64,000 nt of DNA from Methanothermobacter sp. K4 (GCF_022014235.1 NZ_JAKLTD010000001.1:122831-186830); one strand, 5' to 3'. Shown: positions 33,509-42,632, counted from the stretch's first letter. Translations and numbers: made by a program. The notes: generated by a model from the sequence alone, not told the origin.

Positions 33509-34030
33509 ATGGTTATTAAGGATATCCTCTCTGAAAACAGAAAATTTGTCAATGAGAACGGACCCCTTCTGAGTGCAAAACCAGCTAGGGGTCTCTGCAT
33601 CATAACCTGCATGGACTCAAGGCTCACAGGATTTCTTGAAGAGGCCCTGGGGATAGGTAGGGGTGATGCAAAGATAATAAGGAATGCTGGCAATATTGTG
33701 GATGATGGTGCTGTGAGGTCAGCTGCAGTGGCCATATATGCCCTTGGTGTGCGGGAGATACTGATAGTGGGGCACACGGACTGCGGAATGGCACGCCTTG
33801 ATAGGGACCGCATAGTATCAGAGATGAGGAAACTTGGCGTTGATGAGGGTGTCATTGAAAATTTCAGCCTCAGCACACTGAACCCCATAGCCGATGAGGA
33901 GGAAAACGTGATTGAGGGTATCAGAAAGCTGCGGTCATCACCACTTATACCTGAATCAGTAAAGGTCCATGGCCTTATAATTGACATAGCCACAGGTGAA
34001 CTTAGACCATTACACATCGATGAGGAGTGA
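33509..34030 (+). CDS. cab: Beta-class carbonic anhydrase Cab
   Basis: A 173-residue enzyme with zinc ligands C34, H89 and C92 (TCMDSR, GHTDCG) and the Asp-Arg dyad D36/R38. This small archaeal beta-CA was first characterised in M. thermautotrophicus; it supplies bicarbonate/CO2 exchange for carboxylations. The start at 33509 matches the known N-terminus (MxIKDIL). The residues around 12-25 are longer than in the published enzyme as I remember it. Divergent from the GT-C-like gene, with 46 bp between start codons. Confidence 0.93.
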   Translation: MVIKDILSENRKFVNENGPLLSAKPARGLCIITCMDSRLTGFLEEALGIGRGDAKIIRNAGNIVDDGAVRSAAVAIYALGVREILIVGHTDCGMARLDRDRIVSEMRKLGVDEGVIENFSLSTLNPIADEEENVIEGIRKLRSSPLIPESVKVHGLIIDIATGELRPLHIDEE

Positions 34031-34031
34031 A

Positions 34032-34433
34032 CTAACTCCCAAATGATTTTGGCCTGATGGCAGATGGTTTCTCAACAACCATCTCCAGTGATCCACGGTA
34101 CTCCTTAACCCTTCCTGTTACCTGGATCCTCATTCCCCTTAAGATTCCAGGGCTGATTTCCATACCCTCCGAGACTGATTTAAATGCAACAGCCGTTACT
34201 GTCCCTGTCCCATCATTTATTTTTAAAAGCAAAGTCCCAGATTTGAGTTCATGAACCGACTCCACTGTACCCTCAACTGTAATCTCCCTGTCCATCATGG
34301 ACCTGTCCATGTCTGACACTCTAACTATGGGGGGTGTGAGTGATGCTGAGGAGATTATCATTCCAATAAACCCAGAAATTCCAAGAAAAACCGAGATTAT
34401 GAGTAGTGCCCTGTCATCAAGTATGAAACCCAT
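34032..34433 (-). CDS. Membrane-anchored OB-fold protein
   Basis: A 133-residue protein: one N-terminal hydrophobic helix (about 9-30), then an OB-fold nucleic-acid-binding-type domain (VTVEGTVESVHELKSGTLLL ... GMRIQVTGRVKEYRG). Similar domains occur in RPA/aspartyl-tRNA synthetase and in secreted bacterial proteins. Orientation of the anchored domain cannot be settled from sequence. Convergent with cab (1 bp between stop codons). Confidence 0.65.
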   Translation of the reverse strand: MGFILDDRALLIISVFLGISGFIGMIISSASLTPPIVRVSDMDRSMMDREITVEGTVESVHELKSGTLLLKINDGTGTVTAVAFKSVSEGMEISPGILRGMRIQVTGRVKEYRGSLEMVVEKPSAIRPKSFGS

Positions 34434-34490
34434 GAAATAATGTAATACATATGAATATTTAAATATTACTGAAGGTCTGGTATTCCCAAA

Positions 34491-36164
34491 TCAGGCCCTG
34501 AACATCGACTCTATACGGGAGACTGTATCAATGTCCTCAGGGCTCAGATCATCCCTTATGCGTTTTACAACAGGGAAGCGAAGAGAGTAACCGCTCTCAT
34601 ACTCAGGGCTGCGTACTATTTCACTGTAGGCCACCTCAAGTATTATCTCCGGTCTGACCCTCAGTTTCCTCCCCTTCCTCTCAATGGCAAGATTCTCCAT
34701 CCTCTCTGAGAGTTCCTGAAGGGTTTCATCATCCAGGCCCGTTGCAACATGAGCCACCGTCAAAAGCTCCCCTGTATCATCATCCCTTGCAGCCAGAAGG
34801 TATGAACCAATGAGGTGGGCCCTTTTCCCACGACCATAGGTACCTCCAACAACGATGAGGTCCAGTGTTTCTGGTTCTGCCTTGAATTTAAGCATCTTTT
34901 TGCCCCTTATACCTGGTATATATGGTGACTCTGTGTCCTTTATCATTATACCCTCATGACCCTCCTTTATCGATTCCCTGAAGAGCCACAGGGCTTCATC
35001 AACGTTATCTGGGCATACATCAACCATCCGGCTCGCCTCAATCTCCCCTGGAACCTCAGAGATTATTGATTCAAGAACCCTTCTCCTCTCCCTAAGTGGT
35101 TCGTCAATAAGGGGTCTTTCATAATATAGGACGTCGAAGAGGAAGAGGGAGAGGGGAACCTTCCTCATCAATCGTTCTATATCATACTTTCTCCTGACCC
35201 TCTGGAGTATGTACTGGAAGGAAGCGGGTTTGCCCTCAATTGTGACGATGATCTCGCCCTCAACTATGTAGTCCCCATCCGGGAGTGCCCTTTCAACGCC
35301 CTCAAGGATGTCAGGGACCGCCGCGGTTATGTTTTCAAGTCTGCGCGTGAAAATGGATATCCCGCCCTCCCTTCTGTGTATCTGGACCCTTATCCCATCA
35401 TACTTTGTCTCACAGAACGCCCTTCCAAGCTCCTCTATCGCAGATTCTATGCTTTCAGCAAGCTGTGCGAGCATGGGCTTTACTGGCCTTCCAGGTTCAA
35501 GGTTCAGCTTCTCAAGGCCCGGATTACCTTCCTCCATTGCAACGGCAGCCACCATGCCCAGGTCATTGGTGAGCATGTGTGCCCTCTCAACAAGCGCAGG
35601 GTCGGCTCCAGAGGCCCTGGAGATGGCATCCCGTATAATTCCCTCTGCAACCCCCACCCTGAGTTCTTCAAGAACCGTCCTGGTGATGTAACGTGCCTCA
35701 AGTGGCTTTGCCTGGGATAGGACCTCAACAAGTATTCCTATCTTCCTTGCCTGGGCCCTTTCACCTGTTACAGATGTCAGTGAGCGTAGTTTATCATAAA
35801 CAAATTCAACCGTGAGTGGTTGCGAAAAGAAGGTTGTCTGGGTTTTCTTCGAGAAGAGTTTCTCGCTGGCAAGCCCTATGTCTCCCTCCTCCCTCATTGC
35901 ATCCTCTATTTCATCAACCGAAACCCCCACGACGGTTGATATCGCCCTCATGAGAAGTTTTATGCCAACCCCGAGTTCCTCCTCACTCCAGACCGGAAAA
36001 ACCCTCCCAAGCATGAGGAGGGTCACCACCGGTAAAAGGTCCCTTTCAACGCTGCTGAAGAGCCCTGCGAGGATATCTGTCTTTTCGAGGCGCTTTGTTG
36101 TTGATTCCAGTTTCCTGTAGACCTCTGCAAGTTCAATATAGAGCAATCTATCCAACTCCATCAT
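34491..36164 (-). CDS. lig: ATP-dependent DNA ligase
   Basis: A 557-residue archaeal DNA ligase: N-terminal DNA-binding domain, adenylation domain with motif I TKYDGIRVQ (Lys about 254), EGEIIV (motif III), EGIMIKD (motif IV), and an OB domain ending in the motif V/VI region. The M. thermautotrophicus enzyme of this type was shown to join nicks with ATP. The frame begins upstream at 36251 within the preceding gene; ATG 36164 (or 36161) fits the family N-terminus ELDRLLYIELAEVYRKLE. Overlaps the regulator gene by 17 nt. Confidence 0.93.
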   Translation of the reverse strand: MMELDRLLYIELAEVYRKLESTTKRLEKTDILAGLFSSVERDLLPVVTLLMLGRVFPVWSEEELGVGIKLLMRAISTVVGVSVDEIEDAMREEGDIGLASEKLFSKKTQTTFFSQPLTVEFVYDKLRSLTSVTGERAQARKIGILVEVLSQAKPLEARYITRTVLEELRVGVAEGIIRDAISRASGADPALVERAHMLTNDLGMVAAVAMEEGNPGLEKLNLEPGRPVKPMLAQLAESIESAIEELGRAFCETKYDGIRVQIHRREGGISIFTRRLENITAAVPDILEGVERALPDGDYIVEGEIIVTIEGKPASFQYILQRVRRKYDIERLMRKVPLSLFLFDVLYYERPLIDEPLRERRRVLESIISEVPGEIEASRMVDVCPDNVDEALWLFRESIKEGHEGIMIKDTESPYIPGIRGKKMLKFKAEPETLDLIVVGGTYGRGKRAHLIGSYLLAARDDDTGELLTVAHVATGLDDETLQELSERMENLAIERKGRKLRVRPEIILEVAYSEIVRSPEYESGYSLRFPVVKRIRDDLSPEDIDTVSRIESMFRA

Positions 36165-36900
36165 CTGTAAAGTGTCTGAAGAGGCTCCATGCCCATTCAA
36201 TTGCCTCATCATCCCTTGAAAAAAGGAACCGTGATGGATCATAGAGGCCATCTGATAGGAAAAGAGATAGGGCCATTGAACCCTCCGTTATTATCAGGCT
36301 GAAGTTAAGTTTTGCAGGGATGGCGTGAATACCGACATTTTGAGGCAAATCACTTTCAATAGAGGCTATAAGATCCTCTGAAAGTATTATCTCAGCATCC
36401 ACCCCTGACCTCAGAAGGTCCCCATAGAAGGGGTGATATACCCCTGATAGGACCCAGACCCTCTCTGAATTCAGGGCGTTCTTTGCCACCACCTCATATG
36501 GTTCTGTGAGGTTCTCAGGTTTTGATTCAAGAAGAGTGGCCCCTGCAAGGGCTTCTATGCTGGATAGTAGGTGATCGGGTATTGATGACAGGTCATGGTC
36601 AAGGAAGAATTCTGATAGATTTCCAAGAGCAAGAAGTGACCCTATGATCCCCTGCACCTTGAGGGATATTATCCTCCCTGTTGCTGAAAGTTCATACCGT
36701 CGATTGGTCCTTGATACCATCCGCCTCTCTTCCAGCTGGTATATGGCATGTAGAATGGTTGATGAGCTTGATCTTATAACTGACCTCATCTCAGACAACT
36801 CCATGGGTCCATTCATGAGAGCAAGGAGGACTCTAAGTCTCACTTCAGAGCCAAAAATGAACCTGAGATCCTTTTTGACTTCACTGTAGCCTTCCAGCAA
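36148..36900 (-). CDS. Winged-helix regulator of the FilR1/DUF1724 group
   Basis: A 250-residue predicted transcription regulator: an ArsR-like winged helix (about 10-80, with SEMRSVIRSSSSTILHAIYQLEERRMV) and a C-terminal DUF1724-type ligand domain (about 125-245) as in the methanogenesis regulator FilR1. TTG start at 36900 behind GAGGTGAAT. Upstream of, and overlapping, DNA ligase, although nothing links the two functionally. Target genes unknown. Confidence 0.75.
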   Translation of the reverse strand: MLEGYSEVKKDLRFIFGSEVRLRVLLALMNGPMELSEMRSVIRSSSSTILHAIYQLEERRMVSRTNRRYELSATGRIISLKVQGIIGSLLALGNLSEFFLDHDLSSIPDHLLSSIEALAGATLLESKPENLTEPYEVVAKNALNSERVWVLSGVYHPFYGDLLRSGVDAEIILSEDLIASIESDLPQNVGIHAIPAKLNFSLIITEGSMALSLFLSDGLYDPSRFLFSRDDEAIEWAWSLFRHFTDDGVG

Positions 36901-36919
36901 GGATTCACCTCACCATCTT

Positions 36920-37372
36920 TTATTCAAGGAAAACATCAAATTTTCCGCTGACACCACAGATGGGGCATGGTTCAGGTGGTTCTTTCCTTGCACAGAGATA
37001 ACCACATACACGACACCGAAGTACCGGGATCTTAAGGCCAAGTTTTTCCCCAGGGATTTTTTCCATATTCCTTCTCTCAGGGATTGATGTGAAATTAACA
37101 TCCTCATCCTTAACGTAAAGGCCGCAGTAACATGTCCCATACTCCTCAAGATCCTCGTCCCTGTAATCACAGGGGCATACTATGTCACTGTCCTCCTCTG
37201 GATTGCCGGATGCTAGCCTGCATGGGCAGGAATCATAGCCATACCTCTCACGGTTGGTGAGGATCCCCCGCAGGAGTTCCATGACAAATTCCCTGTCAGG
37301 GTTGATTTTATAACCAGATCTCTCTGCAGATTCTCTGATCTCTCTGTAGAGTGCTTCAAGTTCATCAGCCAT
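36920..37372 (-). CDS. Ferredoxin:thioredoxin reductase catalytic subunit fused to a rubredoxin-like domain
   Basis: A 150-residue redox protein. Residues 20-90 carry the FTR catalytic motifs CPC (49-51), CPCDYRDEDL (66-75) and CYC (81-83; usually CHC), holding a [4Fe-4S] cluster beside a redox disulfide. A C-terminal rubredoxin-type domain supplies CxxC at 120/123 and 136/139 for one Fe. FTR-rubredoxin fusions let electrons enter from donors other than plant ferredoxin. The glutaredoxin-like gene ends 9 bp upstream on the same strand and is the likely disulfide substrate. Confidence 0.85.
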   Translation of the reverse strand: MADELEALYREIRESAERSGYKINPDREFVMELLRGILTNRERYGYDSCPCRLASGNPEEDSDIVCPCDYRDEDLEEYGTCYCGLYVKDEDVNFTSIPERRNMEKIPGEKLGLKIPVLRCRVCGYLCARKEPPEPCPICGVSGKFDVFLE

Positions 37373-37381
37373 GATGATCCC

Positions 37382-37660
37382 CTACCTGAGGGCCGATTTT
37401 ATTGAGAGTGCATCAAATCCCACAATAACATCCCCATCGTCTATCACAAGTGTGGGGAATGAGAGGGATGGGTTCCACTTCCGAAGTTCCCTGAGGGCAT
37501 TTTCGCGTTCATCGCCCTGGAGGAGGTCGACGTATACGTAATCATAGGCCACCCCGAGTTCCTCCAGCAGTTCACGGGTTTTTTTGCACCAGCCACATGT
37601 GCTCAGGGCAAAAAGCCGGATCTTTGCCTTTTCGGTGCCGTTAACATGTTCAAATTTCAT
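37382..37660 (-). CDS. Glutaredoxin/thioredoxin-like protein
   Basis: A 92-residue thioredoxin-fold protein with active site C22-GW-C25 (STCGWCKKT), the cis-Pro in LSFPTLVID and a C-terminal GFD motif. The ATG at 37660 follows GGTGGTCC; upstream in-frame codons are ignored. It precedes the FTR-rubredoxin gene and should form a two-gene redox unit in which FTR reduces this protein. Confidence 0.85.
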   Translation of the reverse strand: MKFEHVNGTEKAKIRLFALSTCGWCKKTRELLEELGVAYDYVYVDLLQGDERENALRELRKWNPSLSFPTLVIDDGDVIVGFDALSIKSALR

Positions 37661-37801
37661 TGGACCACCACTGTAATTTCTGTTACTGGTCCATATTAAC
37701 TGTTGGGAAATAGAACCGTCACATAGATGCAACTGTTCCTGTCCCCTTCCTCAGACCCATGGAGTGACACAGACATTCCAGAGGCCCGATTCATCAGTGC
37801 T

Positions 37802-39073
37802 TCAATCATCCCTTAGGATCCTGAGGGCGCAGTATTCCCCGCACATGGTGCACATCTCTGAATCATCGATGGGGCACTGCATCCTGTACTCTGCAGGTTT
37901 TCTTGAGTCGAATGCCATTTCAAACTGTTTACTCCAGTCAAAGGATTTCCTTGCATTTGCCATTTCAAGTTCAGATTTCCATGCCCCTGGCAATTTAATG
38001 GCGGCATCCGCGGCCTGTGCAGCTATCCTGGAAGCCACCACTCCCTCAATAACATCCTCCACACCGGGTATGGCGAGGTGCTCTGCGGGTGTTACATAGC
38101 AGAGGAAGTCGGCCCCGTTCATTGCAGCAACTGCACCACCTATGGCAGCACTGATATGGTCATACCCGGGGGCCATGTCGGTGACTATTGGGCCGAGGAC
38201 ATAGAATGGTGCGCCGTCGCAGACAGACTTCTGTATCTTCATGTTTGCTGCGATCTGGTCGAGTGGCATGTGGCCGGGGCCCTCAACCATGCACTGGACA
38301 TCTGCATCACGGGCCCTTGCAACGAGATCCGCAAGGGTGAGGAGTTCCTGGATCTGGGGTATATCCGATGCATCTGCGAGGCAGCCTGGTCTCAGACCAT
38401 CCCCAAGGCTCAGTGTTACATCGTACTCATATGCCAGCTCGAGGAGGTAGTCATAGTTGCTGTAGAGGGGGTTTTCCTCCTGGTTGTGTATTATCCATGC
38501 CGCCAGGAATGCTCCGCCCCTGCTCACTATACCCATTATCCTGTCTGATCGCTGGACCCTCTCAACTGTCTCAAGGGTTATCCCGGAGTGCACTGTCATG
38601 AAGTCAACGCCATCCCTTGCCTGGTTCTCTATTGCCCTGAACATGTCATCCTCATCCATGTCCACAACCGAGCCGCTGGATGTGAAGGCCCCAACACCTG
38701 CCTCGTAGATGGGCACTGTTCCAACGGGTACGTCTATGGATTCAAGTACTGTCCTTCTGACTTCCCGGAGCATTGGACCCGTGCTGAGGTCCATGATCGC
38801 ATCTGCACCATATTCCACGGCCGCCATTGCCTTTTCAACTTCAAGGTCAACGTCCTCCATCTTTGAGGATGAACCGATATTTGCATTTATCTTTGTTGAA
38901 AGGCCATCCCCTATGCCGCATGGTGATGAACTTCTATTAACATTGGATGGTATGACAGCCCTGCCATCTGCAATGCTTTTTATGAGAATCTGAATATCGA
39001 TGTTCTCCTTTCGGGCTACCTCCTCCATTTCGGGGGTTATATTGCCCTTTCTTGCATCTTCCATCTGAGTCAC
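37802..39073 (-). CDS. thiC: Phosphomethylpyrimidine synthase ThiC
   Basis: A 423-residue radical SAM enzyme converting aminoimidazole ribotide to HMP-phosphate in thiamine synthesis. The C-terminal CTMCGEYCA cluster motif (CxxCx4C), PSNVNRSS, GADAIMDLSTG and VEGPGHMP are present. Archaeal short form without the bacterial N-terminal extension. GTG at 39073 has GAGGGATC at ideal spacing; an ATG at 39064 is the alternative. I see no TPP riboswitch in the 46 bp before it. Divergent from the CBS-domain gene. Confidence 0.94.
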   Translation of the reverse strand: MTQMEDARKGNITPEMEEVARKENIDIQILIKSIADGRAVIPSNVNRSSSPCGIGDGLSTKINANIGSSSKMEDVDLEVEKAMAAVEYGADAIMDLSTGPMLREVRRTVLESIDVPVGTVPIYEAGVGAFTSSGSVVDMDEDDMFRAIENQARDGVDFMTVHSGITLETVERVQRSDRIMGIVSRGGAFLAAWIIHNQEENPLYSNYDYLLELAYEYDVTLSLGDGLRPGCLADASDIPQIQELLTLADLVARARDADVQCMVEGPGHMPLDQIAANMKIQKSVCDGAPFYVLGPIVTDMAPGYDHISAAIGGAVAAMNGADFLCYVTPAEHLAIPGVEDVIEGVVASRIAAQAADAAIKLPGAWKSELEMANARKSFDWSKQFEMAFDSRKPAEYRMQCPIDDSEMCTMCGEYCALRILRDD

Positions 39074-39119
39074 TTTGATCCCTCAATCTTAATATATGGA
39101 CATCAATAAAAATAATTTC

Positions 39120-39497
39120 ATGATGAGAAAGCTCCGTGCAAGAGACATAATGCTGCGTGATATTATTGTGGCTAATCCAGAAGACCTTGTGGCAGCTGCA
39201 AACCTCAAGATGGTCCGTGCGAATGTGGGTGGCGTCCCTGTTGTGGAGGACGGCAGGCTTGTTGGTCTCATAACCCACAGGGATATTCTGCTTGCCGGTG
39301 GTGAGGCCCTGAAACTGCGGGTGAAGGATATCATGAGCAAGGATCTTGTTGTTGTCTATGAGGATACCCCAATAAGCAGGATAAGCAGGATAATGGCAGA
39401 TACAGGTTATCAGAGGTTGCCTGTTGTGAAAGACGATATGCTGGTTGGGCTCATAACTCAGAGCTGCATTATAAAGGCTGTTGCGGACCACCTTTAG
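39120..39497 (+). CDS. CBS-domain pair protein
   Basis: About 125 residues forming a Bateman module: two CBS motifs (RDIMLRDIIVANPEDL ... GLITHRDIL and KDIMSKDLVVVYEDTP ... GLITQSCII). Such stand-alone modules bind adenine nucleotides or SAM. TTAATATA at about 39088-39095 would start transcription near 39117, so the ATG at 39120 may be leaderless; the in-frame ATG at 39096 overlaps the TATA box. Divergent from thiC; convergent with marker 8. Confidence 0.82.
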   Translation: MMRKLRARDIMLRDIIVANPEDLVAAANLKMVRANVGGVPVVEDGRLVGLITHRDILLAGGEALKLRVKDIMSKDLVVVYEDTPISRISRIMADTGYQRLPVVKDDMLVGLITQSCIIKAVADHL

Positions 39498-39499
39498 AG

Positions 39500-40363
39500 C
39501 TATACAAGGGGTTCGGGTGGAACTGGATTTCTTTCTGAATTTTTATTCCCCGAAGCCCCCATCCTCTCCAATCTGAGTTCAATGAATCTCTTACCCTTTT
39601 TTGTGCATGCATATATTGGTATTGAGGAGCCCACCTTCAGCAGCGCCCTTCTATCTGCTATCCTCCTTATGTATTTTGATGCGCAGGATGTTACAACATC
39701 ACATGTATTGATTATTTTCTCTGCTCCCCTGTAATCTATTCCTGTGAGGTGAACCGCAAAGAGGTATATTTCTCCATCACTGATTCCCCTTAACTGCTCT
39801 GCCTCATCTGGATCCTTGACTGTGACTGCAACCCTTCTGTAGCCCATTTCAAGTGCCCTTTCAACGCCCTTAACCTGGTCTATTGTTGCCTTTTCAGGGT
39901 CAAGGACATTTTTGGGGCCAATTTTTTCTATAACATCCTTTTCAGGTGATGTGCTGATGAAACCTGATATTCTTCCGCCTATGCCCTGTGCAAGTTCCGG
40001 TTCTGTTACAATGACGGTTCCTGCCCCATCGCAGACCATCACGGCTGCCTCCACCTCCCCCTCAGCAAGGAGTGTTGAGATAATCTCTGAGATGCCAAAT
40101 GATAGAAAATCTCTCATTCTTAATTCACGGTTGGCTGTGCACATGCCAAAATCCTTGATGCGAAATTCAATATTCTGGCGGACCGCCTCAGATGTGATCT
40201 TTTCAATGCCACGATACTTATGGAACAGGGGGCAGTAGTGGATCAGTGGCTCAGATACATGGACCACTTTACCGTCCTTCACTGTAACCCGGGTTTTGCC
40301 CAGGGCCTCTATTACATGTTCACCCAAAGAGAACACCTCAACGCTGGGGATATGGAAATCCAT
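39500..40363 (-). CDS. Methanogenesis marker protein 8 (DUF2099)
   Basis: A 287-residue protein restricted to methanogens and relatives. It has conserved Cys in HYCPLF, FGMCTANRE, MVCDGAGTV, NTCDVVTSCAS and YACTKKGK, consistent with metal or cluster binding. It is proposed, from phylogenetic profile, to take part in methyl-coenzyme M reductase assembly or modification. The gene begins inside the 3' end of the next upstream gene (26-nt overlap), so the two are expressed together. Confidence 0.8.
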   Translation of the reverse strand: MDFHIPSVEVFSLGEHVIEALGKTRVTVKDGKVVHVSEPLIHYCPLFHKYRGIEKITSEAVRQNIEFRIKDFGMCTANRELRMRDFLSFGISEIISTLLAEGEVEAAVMVCDGAGTVIVTEPELAQGIGGRISGFISTSPEKDVIEKIGPKNVLDPEKATIDQVKGVERALEMGYRRVAVTVKDPDEAEQLRGISDGEIYLFAVHLTGIDYRGAEKIINTCDVVTSCASKYIRRIADRRALLKVGSSIPIYACTKKGKRFIELRLERMGASGNKNSERNPVPPEPLV

Positions 40364-41336
40364 CGGCAGGATCAGGTTTCAGGATCAGGGAAGCATCTGA
40401 CCTCAGAAGCGCATTTACAGTTGCACTGAATGAGCATAGCGTCCCTATACCACATGCAACCCTCTCATCACCAGATATGATATCCACAGTTATATAATCT
40501 TCCATTCTTACCTTTTCCCTTACACCTGCCCTGCCCATCCTGTGGAGGATCCTGTTGCCCAGGGCCCCCATGGACCTGTCAAGCCAGAAATGTTTGAGCG
40601 GGCAGAGGTCACAGTAATTTCTGAAGAGCCTGTTCCATTTGCTGCTTCCAAATCCTGCATCGATTTCAGCCCTTATGGTAGCATATGCTATGCAGCACCC
40701 CCAGTTCCTTCCAATCACCTTACCATCCTCAATGAGATATGAGTGAACCCTTCTACCCCTCCATTCAAGTCTTCCTGTGATTCCCCTCTCATATTTCTCC
40801 ATTCCAGTGTTCCGGGACCTTTCTGAAGCAATTTCATTTCTCAGGGAATCCACCCTCGAAGCCGCTATGTTGATAGCACAGACCGGACAGAATCCGGATG
40901 CTGCGGATACAATTTCTTCACCGCTTTTGGAATAGAGAACAACCTTTATACCTGCCCCGTCCCTTTTAACCTCAACGGATCCCCCCTCTGACCATATCCT
41001 GGAGATGACCACGGATGCTGTGTTAACAACCCTACCATAACCTGCCATTTCTGCAACGCGCTTCTGGTCATATTTATCTGTAAGAAATGGTTTCAGGGCA
41101 TCTGCAAGGTCATCATCAATAAAACCTGCGTTTATCTCTGCGTCGAGAACCGCCGGGGCCCATGTTATGTCCGAGCCCTCTCCAGCCAGATCTCCCGAGG
41201 GATCCAGTATACGTGCCCTGACGCCCTCAGGGTACTCTGAGGTTTCAACGATGAATCCCTCCTCTGAGAGATGCCTGAGTACCCGGTGACATGCGCCACA
41301 TGCACCCTCTGAAAGATCAAGACCCGTGATCTGCAT
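40338..41336 (-). CDS. Unassigned cysteine-rich protein coupled to methanogenesis marker 8
   Basis: A 332-residue soluble protein I do not recognise with confidence. It contains many Cys: GACGACHR near the N-terminus, GFCPVCAIN in the middle, then WGCCIA, NYCDLCPLKHF and ACGIGTLCSF. The paired CxxC motifs suggest zinc or Fe-S centres. GAGGGAGGTCC gives a strong ribosome-binding site for the ATG at 41336. The 26-nt overlap with marker 8 suggests a joint role, possibly in MCR maturation; this is inference only. Confidence 0.6.
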   Translation of the reverse strand: MQITGLDLSEGACGACHRVLRHLSEEGFIVETSEYPEGVRARILDPSGDLAGEGSDITWAPAVLDAEINAGFIDDDLADALKPFLTDKYDQKRVAEMAGYGRVVNTASVVISRIWSEGGSVEVKRDGAGIKVVLYSKSGEEIVSAASGFCPVCAINIAASRVDSLRNEIASERSRNTGMEKYERGITGRLEWRGRRVHSYLIEDGKVIGRNWGCCIAYATIRAEIDAGFGSSKWNRLFRNYCDLCPLKHFWLDRSMGALGNRILHRMGRAGVREKVRMEDYITVDIISGDERVACGIGTLCSFSATVNALLRSDASLILKPDPADGFPYPQR

Positions 41337-41411
41337 GGACCTCCCTCTGCAGGTGAGTGATTGTATTTATGTTACCACCCAATAATAATGGTTGCATCGT
41401 TGGTGTTTAAC

Positions 41412-41430
41412 AGAAAAGTTTAAATTAGAT
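41412..41430 (+). promoter_or_regulatory. Promoter of the tRNA-Met gene
   Basis: GAAAAGTTTAAATTAG holds a TATA box centred near 41422, about 33 bp before the mature 5' end at 41455. A second A/T run (TTTTTTATAAG) lies at 41440-41450. Confidence 0.55.
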
Positions 41431-41454
41431 GAAAACTGATTTTTTATAAGCTAC

Positions 41455-41563
<109 letters not shown>

Positions 41564-41879
41564 TCTTGAAACCGCTTTTTTCTATTAAAAGCGCATGATA
41601 ATCTGTTTTATGGCAGCAGCACATCATCAGTCATTTATAGAGTCCGGTTAACTCTGCTAGTCAATTCCCTCAGAGCCACATCAACAGTCCTAAACTGATC
41701 ATCTATCTAGTACAGTTAACTCCACTATTCTTATGCTGCTATTCTCATGCGGCAGCCATATCCTGAACTTGATCAGCTCAATGCAGTACTGGGTCATGAG
41801 GTGACCGTTAAAACCTGTGAAATCATTAATATAATTCAGTGACATATCTATACCGTAACAGACTTTAAAGAGGGTTACA
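41564..41879 (+). other. 316-bp non-coding stretch between tRNA-Met and the HesA/ThiF gene
   Basis: Near the tRNA end, CGCTTTT-N7-AAAAGCG (41573-41593) could act as a processing or termination hairpin. GGTCA-N5-TGACC (41792-41806) is a perfect inverted repeat 75 bp before the next gene. Two partial copies of GGTTAACTC/AGTTAACTC lie near 41646 and 41716. No ORF of note was found. Confidence 0.5.
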
Positions 41880-42632
41880 ATGCCTAGGAGATATGAGGGT
41901 ATGGCCTACTGGGAGATGGTAAGCCGGCAGATGGGTTTCATTTCAAAGGCCCAACAGTTAAGGCTCAGGGATTCAACTGTTTCTGTAATTGGATGTGGAG
42001 GTATAGGGGGGGCTGCAGTTGAGATGCTTGCAAGAATGGGCATAGGCAGTATCCGGATAATAGACAGCGACGTATTTGAAGTCTCAAACATCAACAGACA
42101 GCTCATGAGCAGTTTCAGCGCCCTTAAACTCCCCAAGGTTGAAGTTGCAGCAGAACGCATCAGGAAGGTAAACCCATTCGCCGATGTAGAGGTATTTCAT
42201 GAATGTTTCACAGAAAAAAATGCCTCAACCATAATTGATGGTAGTGACGCCGTGGTGGATGCCCTCGATAACATAACCTCAAGGGTCATGGCATCAAGAA
42301 GATGCAGCAGCCAGGGCATACCCTTCATACACGGAGCCATACATGGATCCATGGGCCAGCTGAGCGTCTTCACATCCGATTCCCCATCCTATGAGGAACT
42401 TTTCAATCTACCATCTGCGGGTCTTGAACTTACAGAGGATGTTAAGGCTAATCTTAAAGAACTATCCTCTGAGACTCCCCCAGTCATAGGACCTGCGGCG
42501 AATCTTACAGGGTGTTTGCAGGCAGCTGAGGTTTTTAAACTGATAACCGGGATGGGTGATTTAATAGTCGCCCCGAGGATGCTGAAATTTGATCTGCTCC
42601 TTGGCGAACCATTCAAAATTGTCGAACTGTAA
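41880..42632 (+). CDS. HesA/MoeB/ThiF-family adenylyltransferase
   Basis: A 250-residue E1-like protein that would adenylate the C-terminus of a ubiquitin-like sulfur carrier. Nucleotide motif GCGGIGG (38-44), catalytic-region NINRQ and DALDN are present. It lacks the C-terminal CxxC zinc pairs of MoeB and ThiF. The name HesA reflects relatives near nif genes, and here it directly precedes glnA and nrpR. Role could be molybdopterin, thiamine or nitrogenase-cofactor sulfur supply; not decidable. Confidence 0.82.
   Translation: MPRRYEGMAYWEMVSRQMGFISKAQQLRLRDSTVSVIGCGGIGGAAVEMLARMGIGSIRIIDSDVFEVSNINRQLMSSFSALKLPKVEVAAERIRKVNPFADVEVFHECFTEKNASTIIDGSDAVVDALDNITSRVMASRRCSSQGIPFIHGAIHGSMGQLSVFTSDSPSYEELFNLPSAGLELTEDVKANLKELSSETPPVIGPAANLTGCLQAAEVFKLITGMGDLIVAPRMLKFDLLLGEPFKIVEL

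Noticed and set aside
33463..34017. N-terminal extension (185 codons) of the GT-C-like membrane protein
   Set aside because: Antisense to the whole beta carbonic anhydrase gene, Ser/Pro-rich without family similarity; a good ATG with ribosome-binding site exists at 33462.
39074..39119. TPP riboswitch before thiC
   Set aside because: Only 46 bp separate thiC from the divergent CBS gene, too short for a THI-box fold, and no conserved CUGAGA/ACCUGA core was seen.
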